64,000 bases of DNA from NCBI GenBank assembly GCA_004194705.1, contig SADC01001302.1, positions 248,001-312,000 of the forward strand. Direction: 5' to 3'. The notes under the pieces are model-generated. The model worked only from the letters and a program-made list of their open reading frames with translations. It was not told the origin of the DNA and made no database searches. A program made the position numbers and the translations under genes. This DNA comes from Ditylenchus dipsaci. Its lineage: Eukaryota; Nematoda; Chromadorea; Rhabditida; Anguinidae. Within the stretch, counting starts at the first letter, position 1, and the number at the start of each line of letters is the position of its first letter. This document shows, piece by piece, positions 12,264 to 23,728 of the stretch.

Positions 12264-13080
12264 ATAAAACCAAATAATATCCGTAGAAAGTACTTTAAAG
12301 GGGTAAAAACTTTATATGCGGATCATCTAGGTTGCAAGTTAATTGTATTTTGCGGTATGGTCTCTGAGAGAACTTCAATCTTCTCAAACCTTTCAAAATC
12401 CTAAAAGTTGTTGTATAGAGCGGCTGTTTTAGCAGTTAAGACCACCAAGTTGTGTAATTATATAGAGCGGGTTGCTCGAGAAAGCGTCATTTCAAAGAAC
12501 GTCGTTTTAGATATCTTTCTTTGTAAACCAAACTTTTTTAGGTTCGTTACAAAGAGGCTGTATTGTCCTTTTTTTGTTGCAGATGGAAATCCTTGTAAAG
12601 GACTTGTAGGACATTTTGTCGGACATTAAGGACATTTTGTCCATTCTGAGAAAGGACTCTACGCTTGACGCTCTCCATAAGATACTCCTAGGACACCGGC
12701 CTGAGAGGTATCTCAAGGACAAATAGTGACTGAATTTTTGTAGGCTTTTTTGTATGCACTCGAGCTTTTTATGAGAGCACTCCCTTAAATCGTTTTCTAT
12801 CTAGGATCCGACACTTTTTACTATCTAATTTTATTTTATCCAAAGTGAATTTTAGAGTGAATTTTAAAGTGTCAGACTATAGGCTGAACGATCTTAAGAA
12901 ATTGCTCTTGTATCCTGACTCGACTGTGTTGATATTCAAACGAAACAGGAGGAAGTGAAGTTTTTTATTTTTCCGAAGTATTTTAAATTAATATTTTAGA
13001 CAAACGATATTCAATTAGTTATTTTAAATTATTTTTCAGTATATTCAACATTTACTAGCTATTTACATTTGTTAGATCAG
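12264..13080. other. Intergenic stretch with decayed TACAGTC-family fragments
   Basis: Pieces at 12400-12500 and 12655-12935 (GACGCTCTCCATAAGA, CACCGGCCTGAGAGG, GTGTCAGACTATAGGCTG) match parts of the elements at 41951-42359 and 42649-42867. An AATAAA on the minus strand near 12964 suits the 3' end of PGAP2. No coding exon is visible. Confidence 0.4.
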
Positions 13081-15969
13081 CTAAATGGCTACATCTGTCC
13101 GAGTGCTTCCAATATGACCTTTGTGGGTCAGATAGAACTCTATCCTGCTACCAGTTAGCTCCCAGACAAGCAAGAAATAGAACAGACTATTTAAGCCGAC
13201 CAGGATGTACTCCGCCACTGAGAACAACACATAAGCTGAAACAGAAGTGTTTATTCACTGCTTTAGTAATATTTAATTCTAAAATGAACACCGGTTCCAC
13301 TGCACAAAAGAAGAAAACTAAAGTAGGAAAAGCCAGTAGAGACAGCTAGTGGATAGCCTATCAGAAACAGGCAGCATTTGATGTAGAAGATGCGGTCATG
13401 ATTGGATGTGAGTTGGCGAATGCCTGAGTGGTGATGCAGAAGCGTGTTGAACAGCATATTAAACAGAATGAGATGACCCACACAGAGTAGCAGATGGCAT
13501 GCATCACTTAAAACTTAGGTCTTAAGTCATAAGTTTATTAAATATACAAGATTTATACTTTTCAGTTACACCCACTACCTTACACAAATTCGATTTTAGT
13601 CATTAATTGTTTGGGTTGTCTTCCGAACCTTATATTTTTATAACTTATGTTATATGTTTTTAACCAACCATTTACAAAAAACAAAAGAAAGCCGAAACAA
13701 CTTTAAAAAATGTGAAAAAAATGTGAAAAAAATAAAAAATTTCCGCGAATTTTCCGGACGACCTAATATTCAAAAGTACGACTTAATGTTTCATTTACGT
13801 AAAATAATGCGCATAACTAAAAGAGACATTCTTATTTCGCAAATACAACCAAACCATAGATTAAACACTTCAAGCCCTGATTGTGGCAACAGCCTAGATA
13901 GACCCGATTGTATGTGCTGAACATGCCTGTGCTTTTTTATTTCTATTCAAATACGTTCTTTTCAGCCCGCAGACGACTTAATGAAAAAATAACCGAAACT
14001 AGACGCAGCTTCGTTTCCTATCCGTTCTTGATTTTTTCACTATTTTTTGCGATTCTAATAAGTGCTCGTAAACCAACTTTTAATTCTGCATAAATTTTTC
14101 TGATATCACGAAAAAACGATGTTAAAGGGAAATGGGTCAACTATTTTCATAAAAAATAGAAATTGGAAAAACGAAACACAAAACGAATCCATTGTAAACA
14201 AGTCTTCATAGTGTACACCCTACACTAATCTCTACTTCAGAATTAAAGAAACCCTCGGTTAACGAACATTTCTGTCGGTCCAGAGAGTTCGTTAAGTCGA
14301 GGTTTGGCTGTATCCTGATTAGTATGATTTGATATTTCCTCAAGTTCCTACCAAAGTAGGTGTCGATGTCGATGATTGAGACAGTGACCAGACCAGCTGC
14401 TTCCACCCACATTAACCTCATATGCACCTGCACCATGGTGCTAAACCAAGATCTTTGTTTGTATTCTGACTCGCCCAGTTTGAACTGATTTTTGTAAACC
14501 TAAATTTTTTATTTGCTAAAATTCTAGGGCTAAATGATAGACTCTCAAAACCAACCAATCCGTAAAACATTCTGGGCGGTAGATGTAAAGCCAAGACAAG
14601 CAACCAAAAGTATTTTTGCGGTTTCCACACTCCAATCGAGTAGCTTACAGGTGGAAGAGAACTATAAACGCATATTATAAGCAAATTTTTTTAATAAATT
14701 CAAAATTAACTGGTGTACAAAAGTCCTTGGGGAGATTTTTAACCATTTTGCAAAACAAAAATTTCTCTTATAACAAAATCCAAAAAATAGGTTTTGTAGC
14801 CCTGAATCTCCTCTTCCAAATGGCATATTGCTTTCAGCCTGACTATTTTGGATAAGTCACCATTTGGCTCCAAACACTTGTGTGGTCATTTTAAGAAATT
14901 TACCAGCGTTTTCATCACTTTAACTGGTCAAATGTTTTATTGAATTTTGAGCGTCACTACAAAATTTCATTACCATGTTGTAGCGCAGCTCAAGAGCTAC
15001 AAAACCCATATTACAGAATAATTTTTGAAAATCTGAGTGTTGAGATATTGACTTTTGGAAAAAATCGATTTCTTGAAAAATGACCAAAATGAAAGTTTTT
15101 GCCAGTTTTTTGGATTTTGGTCATTTATTCAAGAAATTGACTTTTTCCAACAGTCACTTTCTCAACACTCAGATTTTCAAAATTATAGTGGTCTTGTTCT
15201 TCGTTTTTCCTTTTGTTTTATTGCCAAAAAAGAGACCAGGAAACTGAGAGTTGAAATCAGCCGGCATTGTGCCTACATGAAATTGGCGCTTTTATCTATA
15301 CTCAGGCATTAATGCTGGTTGCCTGATTGTCCTAAGAGCACATCCTAATGTAGAATTTTACGCTGAACACGATCGTGAAAACAGAAATTCACCTTTGAAC
15401 ATTAGGGCAATCATTGGAAGTGAAGTTCATAACCCTGTCTGCTTGGAACAAGTATGTATAAGCTATGCAAATATAGCAGCCGATTCCAGGCAAGAGAGCT
15501 CCGAGTAAACACAATGTTCTCACTCTCAGTCTAGCATCTGGTTTTCTTCTGACCATCACTCCAACAGTGCCACTCTCCGACCATTCCTCTTCTTTAGAAC
15601 TACTGCTACTACTTCCCCACTAATTGGTTTCTTTGTAGGTAATTCATCTGCTTGATTAGCTGAAGAAATATGCATATCTGGCTCTGAAGAAGGAGTCCTG
15701 GTTGACCGGCTGGAAAATTCGGAAGATGAAGATGTAGAAGAGCTTGGGGAATTCATGGAGTAATTGTTTTGAGCAGTAGAATTAGTGGTTGAAAAAATTT
15801 GCTTGCTGCTTTCCACCTGGCTGTTGTGGTCTTCAACTGGACTTAGCGTTAATATAATGGGTCTTAACGGCTGAGGTTTGGATGGGGTTTGACCTTGGCA
15901 ATGATCAACAACAGCTTGTATGTGCAATGAATTATTGGCCGAAGAGTTTGATCTGTTTGAAGACGCCAT
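13081..15969 (-). CDS. PGAP2: PGAP2-like GPI-anchor remodelling protein (Frag1/DRAM/Sfk1 family)
   Basis: In animals PGAP2 acts in the Golgi during fatty-acid remodelling of GPI anchors. Exons, read leftward: about 15575-15393, 14661-14556, about 14426-14352, 13513-13292 and 13235-13081. Motifs in order match the family: a first membrane helix (LLGALLPGIGCYICIAYTYL), then the lumenal FTSNDCPNV. After that come LPPVSYSIGVWKPQKYFW, LHLPPRMFYGL, the EAAGLVTVSIIDIDTYF helix, VGHLILFN, and last AYVLFSVAEYILVGLNSLFY. An overlapping frame upstream (15969-15556) encodes a Ser/Thr/Asn-rich sequence starting MASSNRSNSS. It runs into the conserved part only if the frame changes near 15580. It may be a true disordered N-terminal extension, or translation may start at the Met before VRRKPDARLRV. 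The identity of the conserved part is clear from motif order; the N-terminus is uncertain. Confidence 0.85.
15020..15185. repeat. Hairpin element in a PGAP2 intron
   Basis: The arms TTTTGAAAATCTGAGTGTTG and the complement of CAACACTCAGATTTTCAAAA extend inward through GGAAAAA and ATTTCTTGAA to ATGACCAAAAT. That makes about 70 paired bases per side. The open frame across it simply reads the palindrome. Confidence 0.65.
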
Positions 15970-16394
15970 ATATTATGTGCAGAGTACTAGTTTTCTCAGA
16001 AAAAAATTAAAAGTACAGTTGGCGTTAAAGGCAGATTTGTTAATAGAAACCAGTGGAAAAAGGAAGCCAGTAGTTTAACTAACACTACGGCTATTAATTT
16101 GGAGCGGAAAGAAGAATAAGTTATAGAAGGGACAGTGGCCTTGCTTGCCTTGAAGAAGTTTCCTTCCGTCCCAAACTACAAGATGCTAAATGATGGAGTA
16201 TAGAAAAAGAAGTAGAATATAGCCCTGCAGAAAGATGGTTGATCACCTGTAATATTATGTCAAGAATGATTAAAGTTATTTTAAAATTGTTAAAGACAAG
16301 CCTTTTTAAGAAAATTGAAAGCTGATCTTTGTTTAACTACGCATAGTTAAATAGGGCGTTGAAAATGACCTTCTTGTACCGTTCTTCTAACAAG
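15970..16394. other. PGAP2 upstream flank
   Basis: No coding exon or clear repeat is visible. By position it should hold the PGAP2 promoter and 5' leader. A T-rich, AG-ending acceptor-like site lies just before the MASS reading frame on the minus strand. Confidence 0.3.
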
Positions 16395-16540
16395 CGTACT
16401 CCCGAAAACCCGCCAACTTTTCCTTTTCATACACTTTTTGACTTGTTGGACATCCACATTGAACTTCTTTGCTGCGCTTTCGCTACCGTATTTCCAAACC
16501 CCTTTCAATCGCCTTCAAAGTAATTTTGTATCATTTGATC
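16395..16540 (-). pseudogene. Possible pogo/Tigger-like transposase N-terminal fragment
   Basis: Read on the minus strand, the frame gives AIERGLEIR, a stop, then ESAAKKFNVDVQQVKKC. The second part resembles the helix-turn-helix of pogo/Tigger-type transposases, where 'AARKFGVD...VREW' is typical. The frame is interrupted and nothing else of the enzyme follows. Inverted-repeat elements lie on its downstream side (16572-16689 and 16701-16800). The match is short, so confidence is low. Confidence 0.3.
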
Positions 16541-16571
16541 GTCTGATAGAATGATAGACTAATAGACTAAC

Positions 16572-16689
16572 TAATAGAACGGCCCCCTCAAGACCAAAAC
16601 TAGGGGGTGAACCATTTTTTATTCCATTTTTACTATAAAGTCAAAAAAACTTCGGGGTTGAAAAATAGCGAGGCCGGCCGTTCTATTAG
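16572..16689. repeat. Small inverted-repeat element
   Basis: Ends are CTAATAGAACGGCC and the complement of GGCCGGCCGTTCTATTAG, giving a 118-base hairpin. The TCTAATAG motif in the ends links it loosely to the TACCGTATTT family. Confidence 0.5.
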
Positions 16690-16700
16690 AATGAATAGGG

Positions 16701-16800
16701 TACAGTCAAACCTCGATAAGCCGGCACCCCTGGAGACCTTAGGGTGCCGGTTTATCGAGGTGCCGGTTTATCGGGGTGTTGTTTCCTTTTGTCAGATCAT
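16701..16800. repeat. TACAGTC-family element, truncated
   Basis: It begins TACAGTCAAACCTCGATAAG. Its private iterated word is ATAAGCCGGCACC / GGTGCCGGTTTATCG, seen three times. The family block CCTGGAGACCTTAGG separates the copies. The right terminus has decayed or been lost. Confidence 0.55.
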
Positions 16801-19623
16801 CAACTTTTTTAATGTTGTGTCTAATCCTTTAAAATAAAAACCGGATACGGCCATTGATGTTGTATGTCCAAACTTTAAAAAAGTCAAAACTTTGAAAAAT
16901 ATAAAAAAATCTAGATAAATTGTGCTCCTAAATAAGAACTTCCAAAAGAGAAGGGTTGCAACAATGCGTGATGTTTATATATAGATGGGTGCCAGCATAA
17001 AAAATTATAAAGGCGTGTTATACTAACAAAAAAGCGAGTAAAGAATGTAGCTAAAAAGCAAATCGACCAAGAAACAAAAAAATGTTGTGTTTTTAACAAG
17101 AAAAAATGGTTATTAACAAGGAAATGTCAATTTTTAGTTAATACTAATATGGCTTATCAAATATAAACAAGTATATCTAAAATATATATAATAACGATGA
17201 TTAAAAAAAAAGAAAAAAATTAGCAATCCGCAACAGGATGAACGATTTTGTCTGAGTTGCGCCATCACCTAAGCCTAAAAGTTAATCTACTATAAAAAAG
17301 TAGGACTTGGCTAGTTGCTTAATTCGTATCAAATTAAACACACACACAAATGCCTGGAGCCATATTACATACACACAGCCCAATTTTTCTTCTCCTGTTC
17401 CTCCCTAACATTGATTTGATGGAGGTGAGCAGCTTTTTATTAGCAGGAATACATGTTCTATGCAAAGTGAGCAGGGAGAAGCTCTAGAATATCCCCTCAG
17501 GGATATTTGCTTGTTCCACTCGGACATTGCCTCCTGTCGCCAAGACAGAGATTCTCCTTTTTATAGCTTACCTTGAACTATCTTCGTGTTCAAGGGTGGG
17601 ATGGGAGACAAACCAACGGTTTAGTCTTTTTATTTTCCTTTTGATGCTGAAAAAGTGTTACAGTTAGTTTTGAATGATTTTGCAGCAGCAGCAGGAGCAG
17701 CCAAAAGAAAAACACTCTCAGAGTTCCACCAATGCAAAAAGACTTGTTTGTGTGTGTGCGACAACCACCAAAAGTCAATAAGAAAGGTGGAACAGCAGAA
17801 ATTGTCTGGCCGGAACAGAGTAGTAATTGGACAGAAGTATATTAATTTTAGGATGATTGCCCAGATTAATGACTTTTGCTATATTCAATGAACTCTGATG
17901 TTTTTGAGAACTGCATGTAAAACAATGCAAATTTGAAAAATCTTGATTACATACAAAAAGGTGGCTCATACATTTTAGAAGCTATGCTCTCAGCTGTCAA
18001 GAATCAGCTACCGTATCCACTCTAATTATCAGTCACTGTCTGATTATCCGCCAACCTAATTTCAAATGGTCTTAAACTTCTGCTTTTAATTTTTTTTAAG
18101 TACTTGACTGTATGGCGATAGTAAAATTTTTGACCCTACTAGCGAATACATTTCAACGATTTTCCCCCTCCAACGATTTTCTCTTTTTGAACTTTAGTAA
18201 AAGGTACCCAAATCTATGTCCAGACCGCAGAAAAAGTGCGTAAGACATTTTTTCAGTCAGAATTTTCACACGCTGGCCTATCACTGTGCCTAACTTGTTG
18301 TTCCAAAGGGTAGTTACAGCGATTTTGAGCAGGTCAGATCGTTGGGGGGCTAGTAGTAATTGTTATTCGCTTAAAAATTCCAATTTTAGAGAATAAAACA
18401 AATAATTCAAAGTTCAAAAGTGGTAAAGTTGTTTCTAAAAATAATTTTTTTCCTGAAAAGTACAAAACTTTTTGAAAAGTATAGATCTGAGCCTTGCTTT
18501 CGATCTTGTTTAGAAGCACTTCATCCTAATTTTCTAAAATTAATTTTTGATTTTTTTTAAATTTTAGAAAACAGGTGAAAAACAGTAAGTCCGAATTCAT
18601 ATGTTTACAAAATATGTGTTTTAAAATGACTTTGAAAGGTATAAAAATAAACAAGTTGTGTTCGCTAAGTAGAATTTACCGATACTTTTTACACCTATTG
18701 CCAATCAACCACGAGAGTGATTGAGTAATGACGTTGAATGGTAGGAGAAGAGAAGCCGAAAAACGCACTCTTTAAATTCATAAAAGAGGATTGGAACAAA
18801 AATTCGAAAAATGTACTTTTTGTGTATTTTAAGAAGAAGGAAATAAAAAAAAAGATGCAAACACTAAATTTGCGCAAAAAAAAGATTTAGGACCCCAGAA
18901 AAGTAAAAATATTCGCATAGTCTTAATTAGCACTGGAGTAAAACATATTCAAATAGAAAGGTATTCTTCGTCTTTCCAAAATTCTCTTCAGCGAGTTTGC
19001 GACCTTCTTCATCCTGTCCACGAAGCATTAGACTGAACGCTGGCTATTTACATGGCCTCTTGCATGAACGGTGTTTTTAGAGTTAATTTTGAAAACGCTG
19101 GTGTGATTTAAAACACTCTCTGCGCCTTTTCTACTGTTCATCTCTAATAACTCCTTTAAGATGTCTGATGTCTGAAGCAAATCTCTTCCTTACCTTTTGC
19201 TTGGTCATTTAGATTCTCATAAAGCTTGTAGAACACAAAAAATATTTATTTTATACACATTACTAACTTCTTTTTAATATAATTTCATTTCAAGGGCATT
19301 AATGTATGACAAAAAAGGAAAATTTACCGTAGTACAGTAGCCCTTCAGCTCGAACGGAATTTCATCTAAATCGCCTTTAAAAGGGCATACTCGTGCGTGA
19401 AATTGGTGCCCGCAAATTCAAAATAGAAACTTAATCAAAAAAAAATCGTACAGAAATCCAACATTAGGGAATTTCTTTCACATATTTTGAACGCACAATT
19501 ATGCTCCTTTCATGGACTTTCGCCGTTAAGGATGTCAATTTCAATTATTTTTAGTTCGAAAAATCACTGGTTGACTTTATTAGTTTAGATAGCAGATAGT
19601 TAATTATTTTAGCCAAAAAGCAC
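16801..19623. other. Long non-coding stretch
   Basis: Bases 17330-17600 and 17690-17770 are richer in GC and in CA/TG-type sequence than their surroundings and resemble conserved upstream DNA. A TACCGTAT-family fragment starts at 18010 (CTACCGTATCCACTCTAATTA). I found no exon with convincing boundaries or domain motifs. The remainder is AT-rich with no visible structure. Confidence 0.35.
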
Positions 19624-19694
19624 TTCCCATGCCGGGAATCGAACCCGGGCCGCGTGGGTGAAAACCACGAATCCTAACCACTAGACCACATGGA
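19624..19694 (-). pseudogene. tRNA-Glu copy, one base short
   Basis: It is identical in sequence to the intact tRNA-Glu except for one missing C in the acceptor stem (TCCATG instead of TCCCATG). About 60 bases of flank beyond its 5' end also match the flank of the intact gene (TGCTAGGTGCTCAGATTTG, GCATGATTTATAA), so the copy moved with its surroundings. If the missing base is a sequencing loss, this could be a working gene. Confidence 0.75.
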
Positions 19695-19900
19695 CACATC
19701 AGTGCTCTTCCTTATTTGCTAGGTGCTCAGATTTGTGCATGATTTATAAGTTCTTTCGATAATTCACAATTTCATGCCAATTTTTGGCGCTAGTATAGAA
19801 TACCCCCATAAATCGGACTTTTTCAAAATCGCTGTAACTACCTTTTCAAACAACAAGTTTAGGCTTAGCCCTTAGGCTTGGAGGTACAGTCAAATGGTTA

Positions 19901-20462
19901 TATTTAAAATTGGCCATAGAATACTGATTTTGGCCATAGAATATTTAATTTTGGCCATAGATTTTTTTGGCCATAGATTACTGAAAATTGGCCATAGAAT
20001 ACTGAAAAATGGCCATAGATTTCTGAAAATTGGCCATAGATCTCTGAATTTTAACCATACTCGCTCGAAATCGTGTTTCAACCACTTTTCAAAATGCTCT
20101 TGAACCTGAAACATCCTGAAAAGATGTTTAAGGGTGTCGATGACAATTTTCCGAGAATTTTTTTTGATCGAAATTTGACTTTTTGCCCTGAGCAACCAAT
20201 GGTCGGAAAAATTACAGAAATTTTTTTTCTCGAAAAGTGTCATCGACACGCTTAAACATCTTTTCATGATGTTTCAGATCAAGAGCATCTTAAAAAGTGG
20301 TTGAAACATGATTTCGAGCGAGTATGGCTAAAATTCAGAAATCTATGGCCAATTTTCAGAAATCTATGGCCATTTTCAATATTCTATGGCCAACACAGAT
20401 CTATGACCAAAATTCAGTATTCTATGGCCATTTTTCACAATTCTATGGCCAAAATTAAATAG
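19901..20462. repeat. Palindrome built from a GGCCATAGA tandem array
   Basis: The word (A/T)TTGGCCATAGAATACTGA is repeated about seven times at 19905-20050 and appears in reverse about six times at 20335-20455. Between the arrays a second palindrome pairs GTGTTTCAACCACTTTTC with GAAAAGTGGTTGAAAC-like sequence. The whole 560 bases therefore folds into one long hairpin centred near 20185. Confidence 0.75.
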
Positions 20463-20469
20463 CACAGTC

Positions 20470-20822
20470 CACAGTCAAACCTGGATAACCCCAGCTGGGT
20501 CCGACACTTTTTTAGCTCGATTATCAAAGCTTTTTTAAAATTCTGTTTTGACAGTCTGGTCGATTTTGCCGATCGTTTTTCAAAATCCAGAAACTTTTTA
20601 CTCTTTTTCAAAAAAGGGTGTCCGGTTATCCAGGTTTTGCTTTTTTAGAGTAAAAAGTTTCTAGATTTTGAAAAACGATCGGCAAAATCGGCATCCTTGC
20701 GATATTTGCGACCAGAATGTCAAAACAGAATTGACAAAACATTCAAAAGAGGTCTAAAAAGTGTCGGACCCAGCTGGGGAACGAACTTTCGGGAATGTCC
20801 GGTTATCCTAGTTTGACTGTAG
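20470..20822. repeat. TACAGTC-family element, 353 bases
   Basis: Ends are ACAGTCAAACCTGGATAACC and the complement of GGTTATCCTAGTTTGACTGTA. The interior has GTCCGACACTTTTTTAG and GATTTTGCCGATCG, with the reverse on the other side. The same interior blocks appear at 5700-5800 in the nuclear receptor intron, and GTCCGACACTTTTT recurs at 36.7 and 57.5 kb. Confidence 0.65.
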
Positions 20823-21614
20823 TAATAATAAATACTAATAAATAGTTTACGCACTTTTTCTGGGGTCTAGGACATATATTTGGGTACTCTTCACTTATCT
20901 TTTAAAGGGAAAAATTTATCGGGGGAGGGGGGGGATGGATATTCTACACTAGGGTCCAATTTTTCAATTCAAGTATTTTTTAATCAAGTATCCGGCCAGC
21001 TCACATGGGCCCAAATTCAAATTCATAATCATTAGGAGAAATTGGCGCCAAATAGAAAATTCCGAAAACGGTCAATTTTGGATCATGATTGTTTTGTGTT
21101 TCAGATATGATTTTTTTTATAATTTTTGTGAAATGCTGTTGGACGAAAAATTCCTCATACCGAGGGCTTTCGAATAAGCCATCACTTGCCCACAAAGCCA
21201 GCAGAATTTCAAAATGACTATTGATTTCTGTTAAAAAAGTTCAAACATTTTCTTTATCAGGTTGACTTCATGAGATTCTAGAAGTTTTTTTGTCAGATTT
21301 TTCTCAAACGAACCGAGGCTTGATAGAGAAGTTAATCCGCTACATTTTGATACCAAGGAGGTATGCAAAAAATGCAAATTTTTGGTGTTTTATGCAAAAG
21401 TTAGATGGGAAATGAAAAAAACACCTATTTTTATTCGGAAAAATGCCAGTTGTTTGCTTTAGACGGTGTCTAGTTTCGAAATTCTGACTTTAGAAAATCG
21501 GTCTGACTTTTCTGGTAGCAGAGTGTGTGGGCTATCTTTTGGTGTATAGAAAAGTTCTAAAAATACAAAGTTGGCGTTTCTCATACAAAAATAAATTCAG
21601 TGTTTTTTCAGAGC
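20823..21614. other. Intergenic stretch
   Basis: AT-rich sequence with a run of G at about 20925-20935. No supported gene, repeat boundary or regulatory site was seen. Confidence 0.3.
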
Positions 21615-22674
21615 TACAGATGGTCTCCACCTGACGAATGTGCGTTAAGCCAAAGAGAGAGTCTCTCTTCGAAATTCGTTCAGCTGCAGTCCAGAAACTA
21701 TGGGAAAACCATAAGCACACGAAGCAAGCTAGGCAAAAATTGAGTGAGCAAGCTAAAGTCGCAGGGAAAATCCGTCATTGTAGGTTGTTTCCTATTATGT
21801 TTCGTGTTAAAAATAGCATAAAGATGTGGGTTTTTTGCAGCGAAAATGGCCGAAGAAAAAGAAGAGCAATCAAACAAGCTCAAGATGATGCGGAAGCCAA
21901 AGCAATCCTCTCAGCTAAGCGAAGCAAGCGATCACCGTCAGATGGAGTAAACGATGGATAGAACGCTTGTCGAGCAATCAATTCCGCTCGTCTGCAGCTG
22001 GTCACTGTTGTTAGAGATGAGTCCAAGCTCTCTGTGGGTCGCTTTCCGGAAGACACGTTTAAAGAAGTGCTGAAGAATTTTTATTCTGTTTTCAGTCCGA
22101 ATGGTGCGAAACTAAGCCAATCTGCATGCCTTTGTTGTCTTTGATGGGGCGGAAGAGGTAAGCTGTCCTGTTCCGATGTTGACTAACTTATCCACCTCTT
22201 GTTTATAGTTGGGAAAAGCGATGGAAACTTGTCCTCACAAGATCGGCGATGCTGACCTCTTCGTGCGTGATATGAATAGCTTTGAACACCTCTGATCAGT
22301 GTAAGCAGGTCAATTTCAATGTCGTGGTCAACTATTTTATGATTGTGTTCATATTTGCACGGCCGCCGGCGTAGCGTCGGCGCGGCCTTCTGCCGGCAGC
22401 TAAAATTAACGAGTTTTTAGCGTCGGCGGCGGCACTTTTTATTTTTTAGGGGGCCGTGCAAGTATGAACGTGTCTTTCAGCGATCGTGCAATAGAAATTT
22501 CCAGCTGGGCTTTAGTGGTAAGCAGCAGTTTCCAGATCGCGATCTTCAACGGTTGAATTATCTGGACGTCTGCTATTCAGGAAAAATTATGGAGAACTCT
22601 ATGTACAGAACGTGTTATATGATCGCGAAGTAAGGTGTTTGGATGAAGATGGTCTAGATGATTTAGATCTGTAA
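21615..22674 (+). CDS. Unidentified gene with helical N-terminus and acidic C-terminus
   Basis: I do not recognise this gene. A first exon gives SPPDECALSQRE, followed after a one-base frame step by SLFEIRSAAVQKLWENHKHT and a Gln/Lys-rich helix ending VAGKI. A 61-base intron (GT at 21780, AG at 21839) follows, then a Glu/Lys-rich segment starting KMAEEKEEQ. Later pieces read VVRDESKLSVGRFPEDTFKE, SEWCETKPICMPLLSLMGRK, LNYLDVCYSGK and NYGELYVQNVLYDREVRC. It ends LDEDGLDDLDL at a TAA that overlaps an AATAAA. Conserved-looking residues and plausible splice sites suggest a real gene. Several frame steps mean the model is provisional. One intron (about 22305-22479) contains a GC-rich palindrome. 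Confidence 0.45.
22346..22472. repeat. GC-rich palindromic element in an intron
   Basis: Ends are TGTTCATATTTGCACGGCC and the complement of GGCCGTGCAAGTATGAACG. The interior repeats the word GCGTCGGCG/GCCGGCG and is far richer in GC than anything nearby. It probably entered as a unit. Confidence 0.6.
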
Positions 22675-22713
22675 TAAATTCTTCTTTCACTCTTGGATTT
22701 GACCTTTTTGTGA

Positions 22714-22967
22714 TACCGTATTTCCTCTAATAAGCGCGCATGCTCTAATGAGCGCGCACCCCCTACTTTGAGGGTCTATATCTCAGCTCAGAGAATTTTT
22801 CTACAGAGCTGTTTAATGCGTTTTCTTAACTCCTACCAGCTCTACCGATTCCATTTTTTAGATTTTGGTTAAGCACGCGAAATTTTCGAGATTGACCCGA
22901 AATTTATCAGATTTTCGGGGGTTTGAAAAATAAGCGCGCCGGCGCGCTTATTAGAGGAAATACGGTA
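22714..22967. repeat. TACCGTATTT-family inverted-repeat element
   Basis: Ends are TACCGTATTTCCTCTAATAA and its exact complement, followed inward by GCGCGC words. Inside is the dispersed block seen at 3.9, 9.4 and 27.7 kb (TCTTAACTCCTACCAGCTCTA and a GATTTTCGGGGG word). Confidence 0.75.
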
Positions 22968-23224
22968 ATTGCTTATTTAATACTGACTATGCAAAAAAGG
23001 TAACTTATGCAGAATTGAAGCTGTAGCGCTTTTGAGTTCGGTGTGTAAGAGACAGTCAATGTGACGCAATTTTGTTAGAAAAACTTTTGGTTGAAAGAAT
23101 TCATTGAAAAAATAAAAAATCCCAAAATTACGGAAAAGAGTCATTCAAAATTCTTGGCGTTTTGTTTAAGCTGAACTGATCATAAATTCAAATTTTGGAC
23201 CCCTGTGAGCTGTCTTAATTACGA

Positions 23225-23486
23225 AGGGCAGTCTCCAATAATTCGTCTCTAGCAAACGGGCACATTAGCGGGTGATCGGAAAATCAACGGGCAGCCTTCA
23301 AAATATGGTACCACACAGTACCACTTTTGTTGAATGTTTACCAGTTTTTGTTGTTGGTTTACGAATAAATTTTTTATCGAACAAATAATCGCGCAGTCTA
23401 CAATAATCAGAAAGACTCTAACAGGGCACCCTAACAGGTGATTGGGAAATAAACGGGCATGCTCGTTTATTAGAAAAGACGGTAAA
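23225..23486. repeat. TACCGTATTT-family relative, diverged
   Basis: The right end (GCTCGTTTATTAGAAAAGACGGTAA) is clearly of the family, while the left end (AATAATTCGTCTCTAGC) has drifted. The words AACGGGCA and GGTGATTGGGAAA / GGTGATCGGAAAA recur inside in direct and inverted order. Confidence 0.45.
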
Positions 23487-23584
23487 CATAAAAATCCATG
23501 TAAAAACAAACACAATTGTATTTGATAAAAAAATACATCATGGGTAAGTCTGATCACCTAACGATAACGATGAGCACTGATGTG

Positions 23585-23653
23585 TCCATGTGTCTAGTGG
23601 TTAGGATTCGTGGTTTCACCCACGCGGCCCGGGTTCGATTCCCGGCATGGGAA
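23585..23653 (+). pseudogene. tRNA-Glu copy with three single-base losses
   Basis: Compared with the intact gene this copy lacks one C in the acceptor stem, one G at the start of the D arm (ATGTGTCTAG) and one T in the anticodon loop (GGTTTCACC). The B box is intact. The upstream flank (GAGCACTGATGTG) matches the other copies. It is either a pseudogene or a gene damaged by base-calling losses. Confidence 0.7.
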
Positions 23654-23728
23654 TTGCCCTTTTTGTTATAATTGATTAGCTACAGTAGTCTCTCGAACAA
23701 AAAACAATATAAATTGCTGGCGCACAGT

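Noticed and set aside
19894..20267. Overlapping frames with IGHR/WPIF repeats on both strands
   Set aside because: They are translations of the GGCCATAGA tandem array, not proteins.
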